A DNA stretch of 64,000 bases from Dokdonella fugitiva (GTDB lineage: Bacteria; Pseudomonadota; Gammaproteobacteria; Xanthomonadales; Rhodanobacteraceae), in the NCBI RefSeq assembly GCF_004342425.1, contig NZ_SLWQ01000009.1, forward strand, positions 1 to 64,000, read 5' to 3'. The translations under genes were made by a program, and so were the position numbers. Below, in pieces: positions 1 through 9,900 of this stretch. The notes below the pieces were generated by a model, which saw only the letters and a list, made by a program, of their open reading frames with translations, did not search any database and was not told the origin of the DNA. The stretch's first letter is position 1; each line of letters opens with the position of its first letter.

Positions 1-80
1 GGGTACTCTCCGCGCTGCTCCAGCACCATCCGCACCGCTCGCTCGCGGACCTCGGGGCTAAACTTCTTCGACGTGTTCAT
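1..80 (-). CDS. IS3-family transposase OrfA, N-terminal fragment
   Basis: An ATG at 80-78 opens a frame reading MNTSKKFSPEVRERAVRMV, followed by LEQRGEY, and runs off the left edge. This is the classical N-terminus of IS3-family OrfA, the helix-turn-helix DNA-binding protein that is fused to OrfB by programmed -1 frameshifting to give the active transposase. The frame lies 50 bp inside the IS end at 130, as expected. Only about 26 codons are visible, so completeness cannot be judged. It sits just downstream of the RHS toxin/immunity module, a place where IS elements are often found. Confidence 0.85.
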   Translation of the reverse strand, partial: MNTSKKFSPEVRERAVRMVLEQRGEY

Positions 81-130
81 GGCTCCATTCTCTCAAGAGT
101 TGGAGCCTCCACGAATCCCGGGGCGGTTCA
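1..130 (-). mobile_element. Partial IS3-family insertion sequence (one end)
   Basis: The left edge of the window cuts an insertion sequence. Its terminal sequence, read on the minus strand from position 130, begins TGAACCGCCCCGGGATTCG, which is a typical IS3-family end. The start of the OrfA frame follows about 50 bp inside. Only this end and the OrfA start are present; the rest of orfA, orfB and the other end lie outside. Bases 131-134 (CCTC) would be the flank holding a 3-4 bp target duplication, but this cannot be tested without the other end. Confidence 0.8.
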
Positions 131-220
131 CCTCAGGGAGAGTTTCCAGGAATCCGTGGACTCACTCTACGGGGGAAGGACCGGTGGGCGGACGCTTACG
201 ACAGACCCACATCGCCGCGC

Positions 221-253
221 AAAAACAACACCGCCAGGCTGTGCCGGGCGGTG
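221..253 (-). terminator. Intrinsic terminator of the RHS/immunity operon
   Basis: On the minus strand, CACCGCC (253-247) pairs with GGCGGTG (235-229) across an 11-nt loop and is followed directly by TTGTTTTT (228-221). This is a good rho-independent terminator 35 bp after the stop of the candidate immunity gene. Bases 131-220, between it and the IS end, hold nothing I can identify. Confidence 0.75.
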
Positions 254-287
254 GGTGAGCTTATGCAGCTAGAGAAGAACGACAGTC

Positions 288-953
288 TTACCGTTTGGAC
301 TGCGCAATAGCGAGCAATTGATCCAGCCGCTTAGAGATTTGGTCGTACTGATTCGGCTGCACACCCTTGGCAAATTCAAGGTATTGGCGAACCAACTCTG
401 GCACCCGACTGTTCTCTGCAAAAAAGGCGGCCGCCACCCCATAATACGCCCTTCGAGGGAAGTTGTTGCATAGCGAGTGCGTCTTCGACTCAATCGGGTG
501 GTTTAACCCACGCGAGCATTCCAGCAAAGACGAGTATTGCTTAAAGAACTTTTCCCCTTCGCCATCGAGCATGGCTGCGATGTTGGAAGCAGCACGCCTA
601 ATGTCTGCATCAGCGGAGGCTAGACGAATGTACTGCTTGTCGTCCCTGCCTTCGCTAAAGGGGAAAAGGCCAAGCCCTCGAGTAACCGTTGTAGTGAACT
701 TTTTATTACCGTCCCCATAGACCAGGCCGAGCTCATTCACCACATCCTCAACCATATCGTGGCGGACACCCAAGACTGGGCCAAGCTCGAGCCTGCCCCC
801 CTCATCATTTGTCGAGTGAGAGGTCCACGACAGATTCGAGAAGCCGTAGGGCTCCTTTCGAACGAACATTTCACGTGCTTTTAGCCACTTAAACCCGGCA
901 CCAGTCAAAGCTGGTGCCAACTGCTCGACGAGAACTTTTTCAGCGTTATTCAT
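288..953 (-). CDS. Candidate immunity protein for the adjacent RHS toxin
   Basis: A 221-residue protein with no signal peptide or membrane segment, so probably cytoplasmic. It starts inside the last codons of the RHS toxin gene: the sequence ATGAATAA contains both its ATG (953-951) and the toxin stop (948-946), an 8-nt overlap that suggests translational coupling. Position immediately after a variable RHS tip, small size and cytoplasmic character are the usual marks of a polymorphic-toxin immunity protein, so the role is inferred from context. The N-terminal part (LVEQLAPALTGAGFKW, then an aromatic VRKEPYGFSNLSW stretch) vaguely resembles DUF4304-type proteins, but I do not recognise the family with confidence. 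The gene and the end of the toxin gene look more AT-rich than the rest of the toxin, as expected of an exchanged tip/immunity cassette. Confidence 0.75.
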   Translation of the reverse strand: MNNAEKVLVEQLAPALTGAGFKWLKAREMFVRKEPYGFSNLSWTSHSTNDEGGRLELGPVLGVRHDMVEDVVNELGLVYGDGNKKFTTTVTRGLGLFPFSEGRDDKQYIRLASADADIRRAASNIAAMLDGEGEKFFKQYSSLLECSRGLNHPIESKTHSLCNNFPRRAYYGVAAAFFAENSRVPELVRQYLEFAKGVQPNQYDQISKRLDQLLAIAQSKR

Positions 954-3900
954 ACAGATGCATCCACCAATTTTCCGGAGCAGGCAGGCCAGGGCCCGTC
1001 ACTCTTCCAATGCTAAACGGCTCAAGCACCGAGCCGGCTGGCAAACCAATTGCCCGTCCATTGTTGCCCACTACGACACCACCGTTTCTTTGTAAGTACG
1101 GGAAGTGTTCAAGCTGACGAGTCGTAAAGGGTGCGTTTTCGGAAAGCTTGAATTCCAGCGCCCCAAATTCGCCAGTATCCGCTCGAATACCCGCAGCATC
1201 GAGCTGGGTTCGACCCGGGAGCAGATTGCCGTTGTCGTTAAACGCACGAACCGACAGCCGGCGTGACATTTGGCGCTGTTCAAAGGCTTCAGCGGAAGCA
1301 CGCGCTACACCAGCATCTTCAAATGCCGTTCCGAGTTTAAACGGCGAGGCTGCGCTGTTTGCAACACCTGCAAGCGAATGTGATTCAGCACCAGCTTGCG
1401 ATACATATGGCTTGTGAGAAACCGGCTCATGCCCACCCCTCGAGAATCCGTACTCGAGGTCATTGACAACCCCCAGATCCACCGCGGAAAAGCCCACGCC
1501 GTCAGCAGCCTCACCGATCACCACCTTCTCGGTGAACCGACCCACGGCGGCCGTACCATGGACGATGCTTGAGTCGACTGCAATGCTGGCGACCCGCGTC
1601 GGTGCCGCCAACGTCGTGAGTGTAGCGCCGACATCGCTTATTGCCGCCGGATCGCCCGAGAATGCCTCCGTAGTGTCGGCTACCGCTCGATCGTATGTCC
1701 TGAACAGGCCGTCGTCACGGAGATATGCAGCCGTTTGACGAACCGCCTGCTCCGAGCCCATCAGCTCCCTTGCTGGGCCATCCGCGTAGGTTGGATTGAA
1801 GCCGATCGCGCTGGCGACGGTCGCGCTGGCGAGTACGCCAACGTTGACCAGCGCGTTCACAGCGCGCAGCCCTCCCTCGGTCAGGGAGAGGAAACCTCGC
1901 CCGATCCCAGGCCCGAGTAGACTTAGCGTGTTTCCGACCTTGTTGTGCTCCTGCCGTGCGGCTAGGTCGCGGAGTGACTCGTTCCAGGACGACAGCATGT
2001 CCGCGCCATTCACTAGCGCGGCGATCCTTCCTGTGGGATCGATGTACATGGTCGGATTCGCGTACGCATACAGGTATCGGTGCAGGCTCGGCGGCTGCAT
2101 CGCCTTGCCTTCTTCCGGGTCTTCGGACGTGAACCGCGCGATCCGCGGGTCGTAGTAGCGCGCCTTGGCGTAGTACAGGCCGCTTTCCTGGTCGGTCAGG
2201 TAGCCGGTGAATCCGATCGGTTGCCGGTCGGTGCGCGTGAGGTCGGCGGTGGTGCCGTCGGTGTTGGATGCGGTGACGGTGCCGGCGCTGTCCTGCTGGG
2301 TGACGATCTCGCCCCAGGCGTCGTATTTCGTGCGGCTGCTGATCGCGCCTTGCTGGGTCAGCAGCGCGATCGGCGTGGCGAGGCTGTCGAGCAGGTAGTG
2401 GCGCTGGGTCGGCGTGCTGCCGGCCTCGGTGCGGCTGATCAGCTGGGTGGCGCTGTAGTGATAGCGGCTGAGGGGGTTGCCGATGCTGTTGGTTTCGGCC
2501 AGCAGGCTCTGCTGGTCGTACTGGTAGCGGGTCTCCTGGCTGCCCTGGCGCTTGGCGATGCGCAGGCCGTCGGTCTGGTAGTCGAAGCCGAGTGGCGGGG
2601 CGTTCGGCTGCTCCAGCGTCATCAGCCGGTCGCGCGCATCGTAGGTGAACGTGCGCGTACCCGATGCGTCCGTCTCGGTTCGCGTGTTGCCGTCGGCGTC
2701 CCAGGTCAGCTCGACGTGCAGGCTCGTGGCCGTGTCGTCGCGTGTCGTGAGCTGGCCTCGGGCGTTGTAGGCCAACGTACTGTCGCCGATGACGGCATTG
2801 CCCGCATCGCGGATCGTCTCGTGCGTGCGATTGCCGGTCGGATCGAGCACATAATGCGTGGCGCGGTCCGGCGTCGTCGTGTCCGTCAGGCGATCCGCTT
2901 CGTCATAGGCATAGGTCGTCACCTGCTCGACGTTCTGCGTCACCGCGCCGTTGGCTTCCTTCTGCTCGATCCGATTGCCGTTGGCGTCGTACGTGTACGC
3001 CTCGTGGGCAATCTCGCTGCCTGCCTTGGCATGGACGATCGACGCCACTCGACCGGCTGCGTCATATGCCGTCGTGCTCGTGCTGCCATCGGGGCGCGTG
3101 ACCTCGCGCGGCTTGCCGCTCGGGAAATAGGCCAGTGTGGTCGTGCCCTGCCCCGGCACGGTGACCGCGTCGTTGCGATTCAGGGCGTCGTAGCTCCACT
3201 GCGTGGTCTGGCCGTCGCTGGCGAGCTGGGTGCGGTTGCCGACGGCGTCGTAGGCATACACCAGACTCTTGCCGTGGACATCGGTGTCCGCGTCGATGCG
3301 GTCGAAGGCGTCGTAGTGGCGCGTTGCATGCCGCGGCGTGCCGTTGATCGTCTCGTCGATCGCCGTCACGTTGCCATTGCCGTCCCGATGCCAGATCGTG
3401 CTGGCGATCTCGGTCGGCAGTGGCGCGGAGACGGTTTCCGAGGTCTCGCGGTCCAGCGCATCGAACGTGGTGATGATGGTCCTGCCGTTCGGCGTCGTCC
3501 GCGTGGCGAGGTTGCCGTCGGCGTCGTACGTCCAATGCACCGACGCTGCGCCCGTGCCCGTCGGGGGATATGTCAGGCCCGTTCGGCGATGCCGCGCATC
3601 GAACGCGAAGGTCGTCGTATTTCCATTGGCATCGGTTTGCGACGTCAGATTGCCATCGAGGTCGTAGCCGAATGTCGTGCTTGCACCGCTCAAGGTGCCG
3701 ATCGGGTCGGTTACGCGGACGAGGCGATCGCCCTCGTCGTAGGCATACTTCCATGTATGCGTGTCGCCAAGCGGCCGGCGCATCGACGTGCGGTGGCCTT
3801 CTGCGTCGTATCCGTACGTCGTCGTTTCACCCGCAGCGTTGGTTTCCGTCTCGAGGAACCGGCGTGGCGTGTACGTCCTCGCCGTCGTGCGGCCGTCCGC

Positions 3901-6900
3901 ATCGGTCTCGGTGCGCACGTCGCCGATCGGATCGTACGTCCATGACCGCACGAAGCCGAGCGGACGCTCTTCCTTGATCTTTCGCCCCGCCGCGTCGTAC
4001 GTATCGGTCGTGACGCGGCCAAGCGCGTCCGTATCGGTCTTGATACGACCGTCAGCGTCGTAGGTGCGCGTGCTCGTGACGAGGCCGTCACGCGTCACCG
4101 TGCGCACGCGGTTTTCGCGGTCGTATGCCGTTGCCGTAACGATGCCGCGTCGATCCGCGTGCGTCAGGACGTTTCCTGCGGCATCGTACGTCCAGTGCTG
4201 CGTGAAGCGGCCGTCGATGGCGCCCGGGGCCCCTGATGCGTCCGGTGTGGGCGGGTCGATCTGGGCAGTTCGATGATCAAGGTCGTCATAGGAGTATGAG
4301 GTCGTATTGCCACGCGCGTCGGTTTCCGTCGTGACATTGCCGACCAGGTCGTATCCCGTTTCCAGTATTGCGGCCGGCTCGCCGTCGATCGCGGGCAAGG
4401 TCGTCGAAATCCTGCGGCCGAGCGCGTCGTAGACGTGCGTGGTCGAGTGACCACCGGGGTCGATTTCAGATACGACATCCCCATGGACATCGAGCACCCT
4501 TTGCACGACCCGCGGCTGGCCATCTACCGGCGGCAGATCCTGCCCTATGAGGCGGCGCAGGCCGTCATAGTGGTTCGTCGTCACATGACCATTCGCGTCG
4601 GTATGCGTTGCCACGTCGTCGTTGGCCGTATAGGTGAATGATTCGACCGGCCCGACGCTGTCGTTCGTTGCCGTGTGTCGCTCCAGGGCATCGTAGGTCA
4701 GCGTACGAACGTTGCCGTTTGCCCACGTTTCGCGAATCTTGTTGCCGGCGAGGTCGTATGCGCTCGTCGTGAGCTGCCCTTCAACCGGTCCGACTTCGCG
4801 CACCATGCGGTCGCGGGCATCGTATTCATAGCGCGTGATGTTGCCGCGCGCGTCACTGCGGTTCGTCACGTTGCCCTTTGCATCGTAGCCCGTCGTACGC
4901 CGACCTCCCTCCGCATCGACTGCCGCGACCATGCGGTTGGCGTCGTCGTATTCGCGCCGGCGCACTTGAGGCACGAGGCCGGGCCCGGCGAGGGTCTGTG
5001 AGACGATGCGGTCGGCATCGTCGTAGACCGTGGTCATGACCCTGCCAAGTGATGCCTCTTCGCGGTCGCGCCGGTCGCGATCGTCATAGTGGAACAGGGT
5101 CGCGCGGTTGAGCGCATCGACGACCCGGACAGGGTTGCCGTTGGCATCGTACTCACTGTGCTCATCCGCGGTGGTCGCTGCGTCGAGGCGACGACTCACC
5201 AGCGTGCGCAGGTAGAGAGGATGGTCGTACCGATAGGTCGTCTGGCGCGTTTGGCCGGATGCGTCGGCACCCTCGCCGATCGTCACGGTCAATACGTGGC
5301 CGACTGCATCGTAAGTGCGCAGCGTCGTACGACCTTCCGGCTCATGCGTCCCGGTGCGCCGGTTCGCGTCGTCATAGACATGCGTCGTGACGTGGTTCTC
5401 GAAGTCCGTTTCGCGCACGAGATTGCCGTTCTTGTCGTAGTCGAGGCTACGCTGGCTGCCATCATGACGGCGCACGCGGATCAATCGACCCATCGCATCG
5501 AACGAGGACACGGTGGAGTGGCCATTGGCGTTGGTGTCCGTGTGCGTGTCCGCAGCGTCATCGTAGGAAACGACCTCCGTCGCAGTGCCCGCCTCGGTCG
5601 CCGGCAGCGTGGTACGCAGGACGCGATCCATGGCGTCGTACGACCAGCTGGTGCGATGGCCATTCGCATCGATGACGCTGGTGCGCCGCCCTCGTTCGTC
5701 GAACACGCTGGCGACGACGTGATGCAGCGGATCTTCCATTTCCCGCTCCGTACCGTAGACGTCGTAGCGCCACAGCCACGCGTGACCCAAGCCGTCGATG
5801 TGGCTGGAATGGTCACCGTTGGCGTCGTAGCCGTCTCGCTCCGTGACGCCGCCGCGTGTGGTCGCAACACGGTTGCCGCGCTCGTCGTACGCGTACGTCG
5901 TCGCGAGACCACGACCGTCGGTGGCGACGGCGACGCGATCGCGGATGTGAACAACGACGAATGCGGACTCCGGCTCGTACGTCCAGCCGCGATGGATCAC
6001 GCCGGATGCGTGCTGAATGGTTTCCGACGTCTTGTTGCCGGCGGCGTCATAGGTGTAGCTCGTCGTGGTACCGACGGCGTCGGTGATGCTCGCCGGCTGG
6101 CGGTGCGCGAGGTCCCAGGTCGTCGTGGTGGTCCCCGCCGCGTCCGTCACCGATTCGGCGGCGCCATAGCGATTGAGTGCGTACTGGATGGGCTTGCCAC
6201 GAGGGTCGGTGATGTTGGTCGTGACAGGGCCGGTGCCTCTTACCTCGGGATAGGTGAATGTGGTTACGCCCTGATCTGGCTCGGTCAGGCTCATCACCCG
6301 CTGGACGGGCTCGATCAGCGTGTGGCCATCGCCGATGTCGACCGAAGTGAAGCCGCGGGTGTATGCATATCGACGTGAGGCCTGGTCTTCCGCATTCTTC
6401 GCCTCCACGAGGCGAAATCCGTAGCGGTAGTAGAGAAGCTGGCCACCCGGGCCGGCCCCGTACTCGCCGCCAAGATCGGAATAGGCGTACTCGCGCGTCC
6501 GGGTGCCAAGCCCCCCGCCGTCAGCGCGAACTGCGCGCACGAGGTTGCCGGCCTCATCGTAGTCGTAGCGCAGGATGAGGCCCCCGGACCCCTTCGCCAT
6601 GCTGACGACCGGGAATGTTTCATCGATCGTGAAACCGGAGACCTGCGACTGCACATGTTTGACCTCGTAGACGAGATCGATGTACCGCCCAGCTGCATCC
6701 TCGATGCGCTGGACGCGCGGAGCGCCCTGGCTGACGTCGTATCGATAACCGATGCGATTGCCATTTGGGTCCTGGACGTAGCTGAGTCGCGGGCCGCGTA
6801 CGTCGGGCTGGGCGAAGTGGTAGCGGGTACCGTCCTTTGCGTAGAAGTCGTATGCCTCGCCGCGTTGCACGAGAATGCCGTGATATCCGCCGATTGCCTC

Positions 6901-9900
6901 GAACGTGGTTGCGCCCTCTGCAGTGCTCACCGGGGCGAACCGCTGGCCTTGACCCGCAGTACCGGTCACGATGCGGGTATTGCATTCGTCGACGACGACC
7001 TGCGCATCCAGATCGGACGACCAGCCGCGACCGAATGGGGTGCGCTCGTCGCCAGCCAAGGAGGAGTAAGTGCGGGTCAGGCGCAGCCCAGGGCCGCGCC
7101 CACCAACGGCGATGTCCTCCTCGGGCACGACCGCTCCGCCGGAAAATACATCGACGCCTTTGACCAGGGAATGCGCAAGAGGAAGCGCGTCGCGATGCTC
7201 GATGTGATGCGCCAGCACGCCGGCGTAGCTCTCCGTCGTGCCATCCGCGGCGACGGCCGTGAGTACGTATTTGTAGTCGCCCAGGGGGAGGTTGTAAGAC
7301 GTGATCGCGACGTCGTTGAAGCCGCGCGCCTTCATGACGCCATCGAGTGCCGTCCATGCAACCGTTCCGGTGCTGCCGTCAGGCCGCACACCGCTGAATG
7401 TCAAGGTGATGGTCGCGTCCCGGGCAAGAACGTAGGCGAAGCGCGCATTGCCCATGCAGGCGTAGCCACTCGGAACATCGATGCTGTCACGCATGGAAAG
7501 CGCCGTCGGGAAGCGTCCCTGGACGAGCGCGAGTTCATCGGCGGCGTCGGGCGGGCCACCCGGCGAGGGCGGTGAACCGGCGTCGACATGCGGCAGCATG
7601 CCGTAACCAGCGACGATGTCACTGCCGAACAGAACCGGTGTCCGCGTAGATTCCAACCGGAATGGCGTGCCGTCGTTGAGTACGGTACGGATGCTGTAGT
7701 GCTTGTCCGGATCGATGCTCATGCCGCGCGGAACGTCGCACGTATGGTTGCCGAGTGCGAGCGCGGGCGCGCTGCATGCGAACTGCACTTCGTCGCCCTG
7801 CAGGAATTCGATGCTCGCCGGTGAGGCGACGTACTCACCCGGCAAACCAGCGTCGGCCAAGTGCATCGGTGTGTCGGTGACGCCGAACGGGGTCAACGGG
7901 ACTGGCATGGGGGCGACTGTCGGCGGTCGGAGATCCACTGCCCAGCCGTAGGTCAGGTCGGTGCCGTCTCGTGGTACCGCCGGAGTGGCGACCAGCGTCG
8001 GCGCACCCGCATTCGTCGAGCGATTCGCCCAGATCTGGCCGTGAATCCTGCCCGGCGTGCCGGCACGCAGGTCGACGAGGTAACTTCCGGCAGTGGTCTC
8101 GTGTGCGTCCTCGAGGACGCCATTGGTCAGTTGCGCACTGAACCTCGCTCCCTCGATGGGCCGCCAGAGCACGCCCGCGTGCGTGCCGCGAACGAGGTCG
8201 GCCTCCCAGAAGTCGGTGCGTTGTTGAAGGATGTCACCTGGCGGCGCGGCATCGAGCGGCTCGACATATGTGCTGCTCGCCTGCGGCAAAGCGCCCAGGC
8301 GCGGGGCGTAGGTCCAAGCCACCGCAAGGGACATGCTCGTGTTGCGGCAGGGATCGAAGCCCGCGTACGTCGAAAGTTGCATCGCCGCCGTGGTTCCCGC
8401 ACCGGAGGCCGTAATCGTCAGAGTCGCCAACGCCGTCGCGGGCGGTACGACGAAGAACGTGCTGCCGAATGATTCCGAGACGAGCGACAGCGCCGGCGTC
8501 GCGCATCCGTTGCCGGTCAGCTGCAAGAGATCCTGGGGGCATTGGCCCGCAGTGAACAGCGTCGCGTCGATCACGTCGACCGGCGTAGGCTCGGCCGTAC
8601 ACGACAGCGGCGCATACTGCGTCGCCACCTCCACGCTCACAGGGACATTCGCGATCCCGTTGCCGAAGCGATCCTTGACGAATACGTTCGCGTAGTCGTA
8701 GCCCACGCCGGGATTGAGTTGATCCTGGGTTCGACCCTGCAGGTCGATGGTTGCCGGCTGGTCGGGCAGCGCGTAGGCGCGATACGGCTCGCCAGCGCGC
8801 AACGGTCCGAGATTGGAGTCGGCGAAGACATCGATCTGCTGGATTTCCACCCACTGCGGATGCGGCCGATCCGGCAGGACGAGGAAGTTGCCATTGTCGA
8901 CCTGCCTCTGGCCGAATCGATAGCGCGCCGTGGCTACGCCATGCCGGTCCGTCGGGACGATCAACGCATCGACCGGCAGGGAATTGGCGTCGAGCAGTTT
9001 GCCCGAACCCGCCGTGCGTACGAAATGAACCGGCGCACCCACGACGGGCCTGCCGCCCTGGTCCTGCACGAACACGTAGAGCGGCTTCGCGGTTTCGGTG
9101 TCGACCACGCCTTGCTGGCCCTGCGAGGTGGCGTCCAGCGAGACCGCGACGCCACTCATCGGATCATCGGACGGATCCTCGCTGTAGGGGTTGGACAACC
9201 ACTCGACGAGATCACCGAAGTACCACAGCTCCGGCGGCATGGCCGTTGACCCTCCCGCCAACGCCCCGGCGATGAAGTAGCCCGCTTCACCACTCGACAA
9301 GGAACGGACTCGCCAGACTGCACCGGTCCAGGCCTCGTACGTGATGGGGTCTCGCGGCACGTCGACCACGTAGCCGAGCGCGAGCCAGCCCGCGATCGCT
9401 GTGAGCACTTCGGACGGCTGGTTCACGCCCGACGTGCCGCTCGCCTGCGTGAGGGTGAGGACGGGCACGCCCTGCTCCCGCGCAACGGCCAGGCCCTTGT
9501 CGGCCGAGATGCTGTCGACTGCCCACTGCTGCTCGAACACCTGGTGCTCGAGCACCGAACCCTGCAGCGCTGCCAGCGCCATCCAGTTTGCCGCGGCAGC
9601 GGCGTCGGCCGTCTGCGCGATGGGCTCGCGCGGCCGCAAGGCCGCATCGATGCCGACGCCTCGCCACTCCAGTGCATCGACGACGCCGCCTATCCGCTCT
9701 ACCGCGTACTGGTTGATGACGAGCGCAAGCGAGGGAAATGGCTGCATCACGCTCACGCCGACCAGGTTGGCGAGCTCGTCGTCCGCACGATCCCATTGCG
9801 ACATGTAGCGAGCGCCGAGGTTCGCCAAGACGCGCGCCGCCTTCGCTTCGCTTTCGCCGACCAGCACGTCGCCGTCCGCCTGCTCGGGCGGCTGACCGTC

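Noticed and set aside
2080..3945. A 621-codon open frame on the plus strand
   Set aside because: It mirrors the YD repeats of the RHS gene and has no protein-like pattern of its own.
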